DNA from: Cheiracanthium punctorium | Lineage: Eukaryota > Arthropoda > Arachnida > Araneae > Cheiracanthiidae | Direction of reading: 5' to 3' | DNA length: 64,000 nucleotides | NCBI GenBank assembly: GCA_038373885.1 | Contig: JAWZYV010010319.1 | Span: 1,104,001-1,168,000, forward strand | Shown here: piece after piece, positions 37,401 through 52,400 of the stretch | Position numbering within the stretch: position 1 is the stretch's first letter | Layout of the letters: each line of letters starts with the position of its first letter | Position numbers and translations under genes: made by a program | Notes under the pieces: model-generated | What the model was told of the DNA's origin: nothing | Seen by the model: only the letters and a program-made list of their open reading frames with translations | The model's database searches: none

Positions 37401-40400
37401 CGGCAGTATAATTGTTACATATTTAAATTTTTTGTCGTAATCAGTGCCAAAGAAAAGTTTCCAGGATCATTAAATGCTAGCTAGACAGTGTTAAGAGGGT
37501 TGTGCACAGATTTCATACTACTCATTTTCTACCTGGACAAATGAAAGGAATAGAATAATTCTGTTAATAATAGTTTGAAGCAAAAGAAAAGAAACTCGTT
37601 TCATGAACGTTCTGTACAGTAAAGTTGTTGTGTGCAGTGCAAGTGCCACAATAAACAAGTTGGGCAAATGTTCTGTCCATCACACCCATTCTACGGAGAT
37701 GCATCTAAAACCTACCCATACCTGTGGGTGACACAAACAAATATGTGTAAAGTATTTCAACAGGAAAAATGAACAAGCGAAAATAAATATGAAGAGCCTC
37801 TTAATGGGTGAATCGAATTTTTCAAGCAAACTGACTGCAGTAATAGGTTTAAGTAGCTAAGCAAAACTTCGATGTTGATTTTCAGGGACACTTGGTGCTT
37901 TGATGTGATTAAAGATCATTTCATTTAGTTGATAGAAGTAATACCATTTATTTTCAATTTTTAGTCTAAGGGGAAGTCCTAGTCAGGCATAGCCCTATAA
38001 TCGTCCAAAACAGTTCAAAACATGAAATTTTGGTGAATAAGCATGAGAACGATCATTAAATAAAATGACATAAATTAAAAATACCTAAATAGCTTCTAAT
38101 ATATTTTATTTTTCTTTTGAAACCTTTCCGTCCATGCCTGTGCAGTGGTGCATTCTGGAGAATGAGACATTGAAATAAATATTTCAAATGAAAAATAAAA
38201 TGTATCAGGCGCTATCTCCGTGTTTTTATTTTATGTCATTTTATTAAATAATCATTTTTGTACATATTCACCAAATTTCAAGACTTTATACAAAATAGTT
38301 TGATTGTAACACAGAGGATATAGGAGCTGTTCCTTACTAGGACTTCCTCTTAATACAATGGTACTTATATCTGCGCTGTAGAACGTGCAATCGGTTGCTA
38401 ATCCCGCGACTTCCACGCAACGCCACGTCGAAATGTTCTATACCAAAGCCCAAATTTTTTTAAAAATCATTCAATTTCTGAAGCTGAAAAAAAACTCATC
38501 AGTTAATTCTAATTGGTAAAAACTGTTTTTCTTCAATACAAGTATGTTTGTTGATTAAAAGCATTGCCATATCCGACTCAAGAATGCTTCAAATTTACCA
38601 TCCCTGCCCTTACTAAATTTTTTGCTACAGATGAACATCTTTTTCTTCATGGTCATATCAAGGCTTCTTTACTCTGAGATTACTGCATTGGTAGGCGAAA
38701 CTCTCTACATTCTCAGATAGGAAATAATTCCACTGATTTTTAGACTTACTGAGGATTAAACCTTTTCAATTAAGCATTTTGCAGGAGATTAAATTCACTA
38801 TTTGTGTAAAAATGCAAAATAAGGGAAAAAAAAAAGAAGGAAAGAAAGAAAGAAAGCTAGTTTCATTAATTTAATGTCTGGGTCTTGATTTATTATAGAA
38901 TTTTGAAAGGTGCGTACGCGATATTAAAATTAACAGCATGGAACTTTTAGCAAACCAGTTTTATCCAATAATTATTTATTTTTCTATTAAGAGAAAAATT
39001 TTAGGTGACAATATTTATGACATCTGTACGTATGTACAGATCATGTTCTAATTTTGGAAGCATGCAGAAAAATCGCCGAGCATCCGATTTGACGCTATGA
39101 GTCCCCGATCTCTAAATAGTTTACCATAGTAAGTGTTTTAGATTGCATTTAAGAAGTTGATAACCACTACGGTCATATCAAAGTATATTTTCAGAATTTC
39201 CCCTTCAGAACTTAGTCAAATATCTCAAGAGATTTCTAACTTTATTGTGTTCATAGTCATCTTTAAGCCGCATTAAAAATTGTGATTAGATAAAAATGCA
39301 GCTTACCTATTTAACCTTATCAGAATGTCTCCTCGATTAATGTACGCTTGAATGTAGTCAGATCTCATACTAATAGCTTGTTTGTATAGCTGCAACATGT
39401 GTTAAATCGTGAACATTAGATACTATTTTGAAAATTTATACAAAGGTATAGAACTTAAAATACATAGTATAAAACTCACTGCATCAGCTTCTTCTAATCT
39501 GGATCCATTTCGAGATATTAGATTAGCAAGATTCAAGAAAACATTTAGATGGCTTGGAGCAATTCGAGCCTGATAAGGTTCTCCAGCTTTTGGTCTTGGT
39601 AACAAATCTTTTGCCTGAGAAAAAATCGGTTTAGAAAGTTTAATTAATTTATTTAAGCAGTGTACTTAAGAATTTTAAAGCAATTTTATTATTCACATAA
39701 ATAATTGTCACAAACATGTTATTGGCATTTTTCTTTCAAAATCTGGCGAATTATTTTTTTTTTCTAGTGAGGCATTCATTTCGAGCAGCCACGCCTAAAT
39801 AATGAGAGTCTTAAATCTGAAATACAGCATTGGTCTCGGTATCAACAAATACTTTCTTTTGAGAAAAATTTCAATAAATACTTTATTTTAACAAAAATAA
39901 ATAAATAAAAACTGGTATCACTTGAATAAACTGATAACCAGAAATATTTTACTTAACAAAAATTTAAATCTTGTTGTCTAAATAGTTCTGACAGATAGAA
40001 CTGTCTCTCTTTATGTGCTGTGATGTAATTTTCTCATATCACACATTTCTGAGAAGTGCATAAAAATTCATTGGATAAATTTATTCAGGAAACGTTTTCA
40101 TATTACCACATACAAATAAAATAATATAAACATGCTACATAAAAGAGTTTTTAAAAATTACCTTCATAAAAGCCTTTTCAGCTTCTTCATACATATTTAG
40201 ATGATGTAATGTTCTGCCTACATTTATATGAGCTCCAATATCGTCTGGTTGCACTCTATATTCAACGACAATATTTTTATGGGTACTTATTGTTTACTAA
40301 AATATTGTTATCGTAATATTCATTCTAAATTTTAATGCTTCGAAGAAAAATTCGACTTACTTAACAGCTATTTGAAAATACTTTAAGGCTTCTTTATGCT

Positions 40401-43400
40401 TTCCTTGACTCTCTAAAGAATGGCCGACATTATTATACAGCTTGGCATTTTTCTGATTCACTTGGATCCCAGCCATAAAGATAGTGTATTCATTCTGCCT
40501 ATCGAAAATTTAATAAATTATGAATTTCATTATGAATAAATATCATGTATTATCACATCAATCGCGACACTGCACTTCAATTTTATAAGTTATCCCATTA
40601 TTAACAAAATTGAACAAGAATTTAGTTAACAAAAGAGAGATATTTATCATACATTAATAATTCATTAAAGTTATCAAGCCAACACTGAAATCATAAAAAA
40701 ATATTTACTAACTGTAACTGAAAAACAGGGTATTTCATAGTCATATGTATGAAGAAAGCTTGTTGAAAATTTGTCACAAAGAGTAAATCTCATAAGTTAT
40801 AAATATTATACACTGTAACGCAAAAAGCGTTTATTTATATTCCTAATTTAGAAAAGGGTATTTGTTCACATTTTGGAGAAATGTATAGCAAACAAAAAAT
40901 ATTTCAATTTATGACAAATACCGATATTAATAGCCTGTTACTACATAGATGTTTCCACAAATATTTATAATGTATATCGTGAATATATTTATTTATTGTT
41001 TGGAGATAAGCACTTTGCGAATCGTGTAGTTCCAAAACCGGCTCAATCCATGCTTTTCGGAAATGCACGTTTTCCATTTTCCGCAAGTTCATTTTCCACT
41101 TCATCGCCTTGCTAAGCTGAATGGATCAAATCTGGTTATAATCGGTGGAAAAAAACACCCAAAGTAGCAGTTTCGAAACAAAACTGGCTTCGCGGGGAAA
41201 ACCTTTTCGTGTTTCCTGAAAAAAAATTTTAAAGTATGGATGGAGCCAGTTTTGGAACTACACGCCTCATATAATGCACTGTGGCTTAGAATCAGTTTGT
41301 CCATCTTTATTAGTTTAAACTTTTAACGAAGAACGCTGAAAATACAATGTACATATGTCACCTTAATTGCTTTTAAAAAGAACTTGGGCACTCGTCTGTG
41401 AATAAAAATTTTTACTATTGAAACGAAAAGTACCTAAGAACTCTTTAAATAGCGTCTCTTAAGAAATATTGAATTACATGTAATGCAGTATTTCCCAGAG
41501 TTAAAAATCAAGTTAATATAAGAAATTTTGTACCTCAGAAAATCTGCAGTGCAGACTTTTTCATTGATGCACCAAAGAATCCGACCAAATCTGGTCTACA
41601 GAGATCAAGAATTGTTACATACAGATAGATTTACATATTTAGGAGTTGTCTTCGATAACAAGTTAACTTGGAAACTGCATATTGATGTTAATTGGAAAGT
41701 TGAAAAGCGCCTGAGCATTCTTAAACGCCTAGCTGGTTGTGTTTGGGGTGTGCTCGCACAACGCTGGAAATCACTTATAAAAAAATATTTTGCCTGTTAT
41801 CACGTATTATTGTGAAGTTCTTATGTCTGCTCCAAAGAACGTGATGGAAAAACTGGAGGTGATACAAAATCAGGCCCTCAAGCTGATTGTTGGCGCAGTG
41901 AAGACTACTCCCATCGACTCTCTTCTTTTCCGGACTAGTACTAGACCCGACCAGGCAGTTATTGAGGAGAGAGCTGTTATACTTTATGAGAAGCTAATTA
42001 GAATTAATATCTCTTTTTGGGTCTGTTATAATAATGTACCAAGACATCTAAAAACTCAGGGAGGTTTTCTACAGCGAGTTCTAGAACTAAGAGCAAACCT
42101 GGAACTCGATGATAAATTTGTTCAGTGTTTCTTAAAACCCTGTAATCCTGTAAGCCAAGTCAAGTTAACTGTTAAGCTGGATCTTTCCCAACCATTTCTT
42201 AAGAGCCATTTGCCCCAGAGTAGCTTAAAGATCCTTGCACTTGAGACCATCCACACCCTCTACCCTGAGCCTGAATGGCTACATATCTACACTCATGGTT
42301 CTTGACTGAACTTTCACCAAATGTCTCGGGGCAGGAATGTGCCTGTTGGAAAACAAAAAACCGCCTTTGATGGCGAAGTTATGGCTATTTATGAGGCACT
42401 GGAGCAGCTTGTCCCCAGACACCTTTACAATAAGTTTGTTTTTCTGTCAGATTCCAAGGCTGCCATTCAGGCTATCGGATCTGGGGAAATACCCATCTCA
42501 AAGAATATCCTAGACTGTCGGGCTCTTCTTGAGAGTCTGAAAAAAGAAGGGTGACATATAATACTCCAATGGATACTAGGACATTGTGGTATATACGGCA
42601 ACGAGCAGGCCGATATGCTGGCTAAGAAGGGCACTCAAATAGTTCAGCAGCCATGTGCTTACAAGTCCTTCCATTACACAAAATTTAGTACTTAAAAAAT
42701 CTAATGACACAACACTGGAAGGTATTGCTCAATTCTCGCATGTGTTCAAGAAGTTGGAGGAGCAACTTGGAGCGGGGTGTTTCTGATAAACCCCGCGAAA
42801 AAGCTGTGGCAGAATCTGCTGATGAGATATTGACTTTTTTCTCTTACTGTTTTCGGATTTGATGTTATTCACTTTTCTGTATTCTGTAAGAGTTTGTCTT
42901 TTTCTCTTGCCATTGGAAAAAAAAAAAGAAATTTTGTCTCATAAATAATCTTTTAACCGTGCACAAGAAAAATACTATATTATTTTTGAATCAAGACTTA
43001 TGTGCTTCATTTTCAGATGTTTACAGTACACTGTTAAAAATACATCCGTGAACTGACGGAAAGAGAACTGGCAGGAAAAGTTGCCAGAAAATGTTCAGTT
43101 CGTACTTTTCCCGTGTTTGAAGCATTTAAACAGTACTTTTCCGCTTTAGTAAGATTGTAATTAATGTTGTGGGATTAAGGCCAATATCTGCACGAGGGAT
43201 CTAGGCCTATGGGTGGGGTACCCTCCGTGGGATTCTTTTTAAGGGGTCCTAACCCGTATTTACGCTAAGTTTCGGAGAAAACTACGGAAAACTCATAACG
43301 GTTAGGTCAACGGACACGCGATGGGACCCGAACCAAGTGATTTCACTCATAAATTTTCATGAAAAAAAAATTCACTTATAAATATCAGAAAAAGAATAAA

Positions 43401-46400
43401 ACCTTACTTCCTTTTTAGAACAATAAGTCAAATAGTGCATAGTGGATAAAATCAGCAGACTCACTCGACAGACCAAGGAATCGATTCCAGAGATGGCAAA
43501 ACGAAACGTTTGATTTTTAAAGTACAATCTCAGTAAAACGGAAAGCTATCATCTAGACCAGGGGTGGCTAAATCGTAGCGCATGCGCAAAACATGTCGCA
43601 ATGGATAATTTCAAGTGGCTCATCTCATCCGTTTACCAACTTATAGCTTTGAGACAAATTGAATACTCGAAATATTTTCACAAAACATTTACGCGACATA
43701 AATATCGGAAATGATATCACGATAAAAGGAAGTATTTGTGCATTTCAAAATACATTATCATCAAATATCGAACCGCCCTTACCAGATATCCAAAAATTTA
43801 ATTCTAGAATTTTCTTCCTCAACATTTTCAAATCAACAGTTTCAATCTTCATGTTCACATTTATTACTTTTCCTCTTTAAACTAAAGTTTGCCTATATTC
43901 ATATTATCCAATTCTAAACGTGTGCGTAATGAAGTAAAAAAGGTGCTTGAATTGCTTGGCACATCTGACTGCGGAATAATATGGCACATGGTGTCGCAAA
44001 GTTTGGCCTCCTCTGGTCTAGACTCATGGAAAACGGAAAAGTGACATCAGAACGGAGACTTCCTGGAAACTTTTGCTACCAGTCCTCATCCCGCCAGTTC
44101 CTAACTGTATAATTCTATTATTGTTTATTTCTGAAATTGCTCTCTCAAACATGTTATACGATAGAATTTGCTGTAATGGCATTAAAAAAAATGAAGATAA
44201 CACCAGTGGCGGCCCGTGGTCAAAACTGTTAGTGCAGCCGGAAGCATATGAGCCCCCCCCCCCCTTTCCTCCGGACAGGATTGGAAAATCTTTGTTGCTG
44301 AATTCGAAAGCTGGCGGATTAAGCCCTCACCGAGGGAAAAAAAAAATTACATAAAAAATGTAAGAGATCCTATTTTACTTCAATAAATGGACATAAATTT
44401 CAACCAGACGCTCTTATCCTCAAAATTGCATTAATTCGTGTCTGATTCGAAGTTTCCTTAGAATTTTCTTTTGTAACGATAACTTGAGAAGAAAAGAAAA
44501 AAAAAAGAAAACTTACTTATTTTTTATAAGTCATATCAATCCTCCTTTCTTTTAAACATGCGAATCGGTCAGTGATGTCCCCATAAAAAGGCGTTGTTTT
44601 AATTCATATATCAATAATTTTAAAAGCTCTTTAAAATTTCCCATGTTTAAAGAATTTTCTCGCTCGCCATGTCCTCTAAATGCCAGTTCTTGCTTATTTA
44701 AAAACAATACTGCTTTTATGGGTAATTGTCCATTCATAAGCGTCTATTCAGGCTTACCTTCTTGACAAATTCAGCAATATAAAGTCGAGAGTTTTCCAAA
44801 CATATATTCTCCTTACCCCCTCCCTCACTTCTCGTTCGAGCCAATCGGTTAGTCCAGTTCTCAAGTTCAGCCGCCGTTAAAAAATCTTTCATCTGCTGTA
44901 TCAGCTGCATACTCCCTATGCCGGAGAGGCTGCTTACGTAGTCGTTGTCATGGCAACGGTGCTGCCAATTTTCTTTTCAGTGCTCTGGGCTGAACCAAAG
45001 ATTTTCCTACTTGAATTGCGGGAAGATTAAAGTGCTTTTTTTCTGAATGAGCGATCCGGCCACAATACGGTTTTTTTTTTTTTTTGTTTGGTTTTTTCTT
45101 TTATCGGAGATTTTTTTAATTTACCGTAGGAATTCCACAATTCTAATCTGAATTTAGGAAAATTAGTAGAATAAATTATTTTAAAGTATGTGCTGATAAT
45201 TTCAAGTGCAGCCCGGCTGTACTTGCTGTATCCCACGAGCCGCCACTGGATAACACTAATCATTACCAATGCAAAAAATTTTAAAGAAAGGCAGTACAAC
45301 TGGAAAAATATCATCATAATAAACAGTGATAAATAATATCACAAAATTACCAATCAAAATTTCTTCGGACGGTTTTGGTTGCGTATAATACAATTATAAA
45401 CACTATAAAACACCAAGATATAGGTTTGAGCTTTCTGAAATAAATAAGAAATGAGTATCAATGAAAATTTAATTATTTCAATATAAAAAGCTTGTTAAAT
45501 TATAAAAGGTTTAAACAAAAAAAATGACGAAACTTAATTACATTCGGTTGTGAAGTAAACTCCATCCATAAGATACTAAAAGACAGAATCCCATGCTTGG
45601 TGTGTACAATACTCTTTCGGCAATCACAAAACCAACAGGAAAAAATAAATTAGAGGCTGGTAGAAATGGAAATATAAGTAGTGCTGTGCTCTGTATGAAA
45701 AAGAACAAGAAGCTTTAAAAGCATAAGACATGAAAGTGTATATTAAAAAAATACAGATTTATAATAGCCCAAATAAAATGGCAAAATAAAACAAAATGCG
45801 AAGATTTAAACATTTATATTTTATCAGTGCACATACAGCACATATATTTGTCCAGACACTCTATTTCAAAGGCAATTGTTCACCCTTATGGTGTTGTTTA
45901 AAAAATCACGTATATACTAAATGCTTACTAGATTTGTTTCCAATTAAAAGAAAAAAATTAAAATGGCATTATAGAAATATTTTAACTTTTTTAGACTAAG
46001 TGGGCTGCCACATGCTGTCACAACCGTTTGCCACTACTAAGGCCCAAACTACTGTTCATTTCATTATGGGGGAACCCAATGGGCGGCCCTATGAGTAGTC
46101 CCTAATTCTGAACCAGATCGAGATGAGAGACCTAGCACCTTAAAACGGCACCTCCAGAGGTATTGTTTGAACTTGAAGGACATTGGAGCCACGAACGGAT
46201 TTTACGTGCACCAATTCCATTAAGAGTACAAGGTCCCACAGCAGCCCAGCCAAGAGAGGCTTTCCCCCTCCCAAGCACTGGCCAAGCCGGTGCCACTTCC
46301 CTTTCCGTGTTCTTATGGGAACAGAGTTTAGAGACTAGGCCACTGCGGGACCAGAATATAACTTTATTTCCAAGTTTTTATACGATTTATTTTTATATGA

Positions 46401-49400
46401 AATTATCAATCGTACTTATTTAAATAGTAAAAACCATTTTTAAAATTTTCTTTCTTTAATTTTTCTATATTAGTGGCGTCTCAACCTCCGTGACATAGAT
46501 TTGGGTTGTTTAGAATTAGTACATCTGCTACTTGTTGTTTCATGTAAAATAAAAGAACTATAGACATTTTGCAAACGAATACCATTAAAATAGTTCTCGA
46601 TCTTGAGTCGTCCTCCCAGAAACTTCTCCAAAAGAGAGCAATCAGCACCCCGTAAAAAAATACTGTTGATGCGTTTCGATGGTCTGTTGCACTCTTCACT
46701 AGAGAAACCGTGCCCATAGTCCAATCACAGCAAAGATCCGACGGGTAACACAGAAGCCATCCATTCAGGGCAAGTAGGAAGTGCATCGTCATTTCGCGAG
46801 TCGGACTTTCAGCAGACGCTGCTGGATTGTCAAATCTGAAATGGAAGATCACACGCAAAATAATCCATTTATAACTTTCCTTCATTTCAGAAGTTCAAAA
46901 CATTCACCGAACAGTTCTTAATGAAGAGCATTGAAAATAACTTGTTACATTTTGTTTCGCTAACAGATCTTAAAGGTAAACTTGTTGGTGAATGTACATG
47001 TCACACACTTTGTATTTACTGGTATCATAAAACTACTTATTTTATTGATTTACCTTCGTCGTGTACTAGCCTGATTATTCCAACAAAGGGCTTAAAAATT
47101 AAGATTATGTCTAGGGAGTAACATGGAAAGTAAAAACCAAAATTTGTACTTCGAAGCTTGGATTTCATGACTTTCATGCTTCAGCAATAAAACAATTCAC
47201 TCATATATATGCCAGGGATCTACAAGCACTTTTTAAGGCTTCATCACTTTGGCTAACAACAACAACAACAAAAAAAAAAAAAAAAAAAAAGAGAGAGAGA
47301 GAGAGAGAGAAGAAGAAGAAGAAGATGGCGGGCCAGGTTACAAATTCCATTTATGGTGAACCGAATTGCTGATTATAAATATTGTTTCTAATCTATCCAC
47401 GACTACCATTTAATTTAACTTTAAAAGACCATTTAATACAACTTTAAGAGAAAATGAAATATCAAAGGTTTTTAGGTAGATTGTCCATCGTTGTTATGAA
47501 CAATAACACTTTGTCTAAATGAATTATTTTTACTCGCTTCATAATAATTACTTAAACTCGGATAAAGTTTTGAATAATTCTGGGATATGATGACGTGGAA
47601 AAGTTTAGTAAACTAAAAAACCACTTAACAGAAATATTTAGCTAAAGGTTTCTGAACATGCGGGTGCTTCATAAAAAATGGACAAGACTTTAAGAGGTGG
47701 TAGTGCACATTGCATAGTTGCAATTAAAATGCAAATGTGTTAGAAGATGCCGAAAGACAAAAGCACACGAAGAAAGATTAAGTCACGAAAACAAACAACG
47801 TCCATGCATTTTTTGATGAAAGTTATTTGTTTTTATGTGTACTATCCCTTATAAATTTACTCATCTTCTACTTACTCAAAACAAGTGCATTTACATAGTT
47901 AAATTGCATTTATACCCGCAAATTCAAAGCAATCGATCATTTAGCAAATCAGCAATCACGTCTGATTTGATGCCCAAGTTAAAATTGATGCAATATAAAG
48001 CACTTCATCAAATATCTGGAAGTCTAATATATCCATTTCTTGTGCAGCATTGAAATTAGGGGTCTTAATACCTTTCAAAAGGCGAAAATCTTAAAAAATA
48101 TTGATTTTTCGATTTTTTTGCTTAGAATGTAGTTAGATATATCTAGTATAAGTGACTAATATTTTGAAACGATTTGATAAATATAACAACCTTAAAAACC
48201 TATGTATGTTTCTGGTGTGATTTTCTTTTGTTCGTTTAATGAAACTCTTCAATGGTATCACATGAAATGAGTAAAAATATGTAAATGAAAAAAATTTCGG
48301 AAATGGTGCCGAATAACATGAACAAACAAAATCCGTTTGAATGTAATACTTTTCTTTCTTTAGAAGTTTATTTGGCAAAGCTGCGTTCGAGCTATTTTAT
48401 ACAAAAATGTTTAGTTAAACTTCCTCAACTCATTTTTTCACTGTTAACCAACTTCATTGCTAAATTAGTAGTCCATAAAAATTCATACACAATTGCAATT
48501 TTATTTCCTTGATTTTACTTGATCAAACCAGATGTTAATCAACTTTAATTATTAACGAAGAATAATAAAGAAGAAATAATTCCTAAAATTAAATAAACAG
48601 TTTAAACAATTAATTTAATTATAACTCATTGTATTAGGTAGTAGGAACGTGTAAGTTTCCAGTATATTGCTAAGAAAATTACACGTGTACGTTAAAAAGT
48701 CCAACAAGATCGGAAAGCAAATATAACATTTTATTCGACTAATCGAAGCACTAATATATCACCAAAAATACAGAATTTATCAACAGATGCAACAGCAAAT
48801 AATTAATTATTACAGAAATCGCGCTATTCAAATCGCAATGTCAATCGTATAACTATGCTCTTTCTATCTGCAATTATGTTTCAATAACTACTTCGAGAGT
48901 GAGAGACTCCAATGTTTATGGATTTTCAAGCAGGACGATTTTCTCTTAACTCCTTTGCTAATTGAGATACAGCCAAAATTCCACTACTTTGAGAATTTTC
49001 TTTTGGTCTCCAAAGTTGTCCAAATTCTAGCCAAGTCGCCAAAATGGTTGCCAGGTTTGTCGCCATGGTCAAGGGGTCACATACTCACTTGACTTGTAAG
49101 AATGCCTGTACAACTCTCTTTCCAGCAACATACATTAATGTGGGAAAACAAGATTACAATTTTGTAACAATATATTATGAGCAAAAAATAAATTTTTTCT
49201 TTCTTACATGTATGTATAATACCCAGCGGTTACATTTTACATATGAACTATCATAAATATGATACACCTATTGCTCTCAATCTCAAAATATAACACAAAA
49301 ACAATAATTTTATTACGATCTTACTTAGTAAACACTGGCAATTGTGCTCCCATTATATTTAATCTCAGCAGCAGAAGAAATGTGGAGAAAATTGCAAGGG

Positions 49401-52400
49401 CGGCCATTCGTGTGATTCCTCCGCTGAGCCAAGACAATCCTTTGGGAGAGTGTATTATTTGGAGCAGCTCAGGAAGCCTAAGCTGGAAATAAAGCGCAAC
49501 GCAATATGTTTTATTTCACGTGAGTGTTTACTTAGGTTTGATTAAGTGATAATACTAAAAGTTTTATTTACTCTGTGAACGATGAATATTTCGTACGCAC
49601 AGCAAACTCCCACGACTGTTATGCCTTGTTCTTTCGAAAATGTTGCCATTCCCACAAACAGAAGGCATAGAATCATGGATGCCCAATCTGTAGAAGGAAA
49701 TTCGAGCTTCATTAGTTAACAGTGTTATTGTTGTCTTCTACAATAAATTAAACTCAATATATTTTTGGTAAAATTCTCTTGGGAAACATTTGATTATGGT
49801 TCATTTGATAATTTATATGGCCGTTCATTATTATTATTATTTTTTGTATTGTATAAATGATCGACAAAAGGAGTTGTATCTAAAATGTTATGTATTACTA
49901 TTACCATTATTTTGCATTTTAAAATAAGGTTACATGTGGATGTATTCTCTAAATCAGTGACGTATTTAAGAAGGCGCCGCGGGAGGGGGGGGGGTTGCTT
50001 CCTCCCGAAAATGCAGAACAATTATTTAAATTTCTATTTTAAAACATTTATATTAACTCCAGTATCAATAAGATTTAGAATAAACTAACTTTAGAGCGTT
50101 ATAAGCAGTATTATCATTCAGTTAGGATGCTTTATCCTATTGTGAACGACTCCTTGAAAAGTAATTGAGATCGTAATTCCTCTAGTGGTTTAAAAACAGT
50201 CGAAAGGTGCTATACTTTTCAAGTAATTTTCGTCTAGATAAAATCCCCCCATTCCCCTCCATAAAAAATTAAAAAAAATATATTGGATCTTCTCAACTTC
50301 AAAATGAGGCAACTTTTTACATTTTTTTAAGTAAAAATATTTAAGGACAAGATAGAGTGTTTAATTACAATTAAAAATAAAATAAAATACAAACAATTTA
50401 AAATATGCATTTCCTAATTAGCTAATTATACTTCAGATTTTTTTATGGTACACTAGTTAGTTCAATTAATCTTAGAAATACAACTATAATATTATGCATT
50501 TAATCTTTAATTACATATAAAGATTCTTCCATTTTGCCATTTACTTTTCAAAGTTCATACGAATTACCCTGACATAAACTTAATTTGCATTAGTTTACCG
50601 ATATGTACTTCATTAAGAGTTATTGTTTAGTTACAACTATTTAATTGTCAGTTAAATTAAGACTTAAATGTAACAGAAGTTTATGTTTTAACTAAAGGAA
50701 GTAGTTTATATAAACATCAAATAATTGGAAAAAAAGAGTTCATTTAAAACCACTAATAATAATAAATATCGAAGAATATATAAAAATTTACCTGTAACCG
50801 AGCAAGAATTAGCTGCTTCGCAATAACATATGAAGGCCAGTAAGAAAAATAGTGATGATAAAATTTCAGCTCTTCCGACTACACCAGTTACCTTAAAAAA
50901 TCACTATTAAATGTATTGAAATTATGCAAACATAAAACATACTAAAACCTTCTAAATAAATCAACAATAATTAACCACCAGCAATTAAGCACACAAATGT
51001 TATGAACATGTGAGACAATGCTGACGTTTAAGAAATTTTCTACGTAGAACTATACTGCACTGAAAAAACGGTAACAGATTCTGTAAAAACTGTGCAATTC
51101 CATACCCAAACTTCAAAACTCATACATGGATTAATTTTAAATATTTACTTGCTTTAATTTATATAAATAATTAATCCTTAATGCTTGCTAGTTTTATATG
51201 AGCTAAAATTTGAAATTATTTCTGCCCCGAAAATTATGCAAACGAATTTAAATGTCACTTTCTTGATCTGTCCTGATTATTTTCTAAACATTTTTTTATC
51301 CATTTCATGCAGTATAAGTCATGCATAAATACCATTGTTATTAGTTAATTTTACATGCATTTCAAAGTTTAAAAATTTGCAAAAAATTAAGTAAATTTAT
51401 CTAGATTTTGAGTAAATCAATTATTTATTGTGAAACCGCTACAAAAACTACCGTACATTTAATTTTATCATTTTAATAGCTCGCTAAAAGTATAGTACTT
51501 TTGATTTTTAATTATAAAAATTTTAACTCTATTTTATTTCAGTCATTTGATTTTCAATTCTAGAATTATGCACGTTTTTAGTTAAACACCATAACAAGAC
51601 TGAAGATCGTAACAAAATTTGCTGTCATTCACCTGACTAAGATAGACTCTCCTATCATTTTATTTATCAGGAGTTTAACTTAAGGAAAAAGGATTATGTA
51701 GTTTTATGTATGAAAGAGACAAAGAAAACCATTAATATCTTGTATGGTTATTAAGTAGTTCGCAATCGATCTTGAATCTTTAAAATTTTTAGCTGTTTTT
51801 AAAAATAGGCATGATTGTAAAAAGACACGATAAAAATTCATGTGTCAGTACTACACTACCTGACATTCTAGCCATAACTCAAAATCATTAGTTAAACCAC
51901 TTAATAATGCGAAAGTAAAAAGCTAAGCTACTAATGCTAAGTTGCAGCGTATTTAATAATTTTTTCAAGTCTTTTAACATTCTTAAATGCGCTGGGTCCA
52001 ATATTGAAATTAAAAAGGCGACCATTATCTGTAAGAAGAGGATATTCACCGTGTGGTGTGACAAGCAACTTCTCCAAACCTCAATCCCACAGAGCACTTG
52101 TGGAATGCTCTAGGAAGAGGCATTACTTGTTGAAAACATTCTCCAATCACCTTTCAGGCGACAAAATCGGCAGTTTATGAAGAATGGGAATTTTTGCCAC
52201 AATCGCTGATTAATAGTCTCGTAAACAGAATGAGAGCTCGATGTGGCGCTTGCATAGCTGAACAAGGTGGAAATACCTTTTATTAGATAAGGCAATAAAG
52301 AGTTTTTGCATACTATCTCATTTTGAATAATGTTGCTTTCATATGCATACCAGCTTACATTAAACTCAGGTGCAGATATTTTTTGCCACAATTTCCTGGT

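Noticed and set aside
49954..49995. Another copy of the CCAG-GGCA-GGACGTATT terminus
   Set aside because: Only CAGTGACGTATTTAAG and a G-run are shared; too short to call an element.
52110..52391. 93-residue minus-strand ORF
   Set aside because: It is the antisense of a Tc1 transposase tail on the plus strand.
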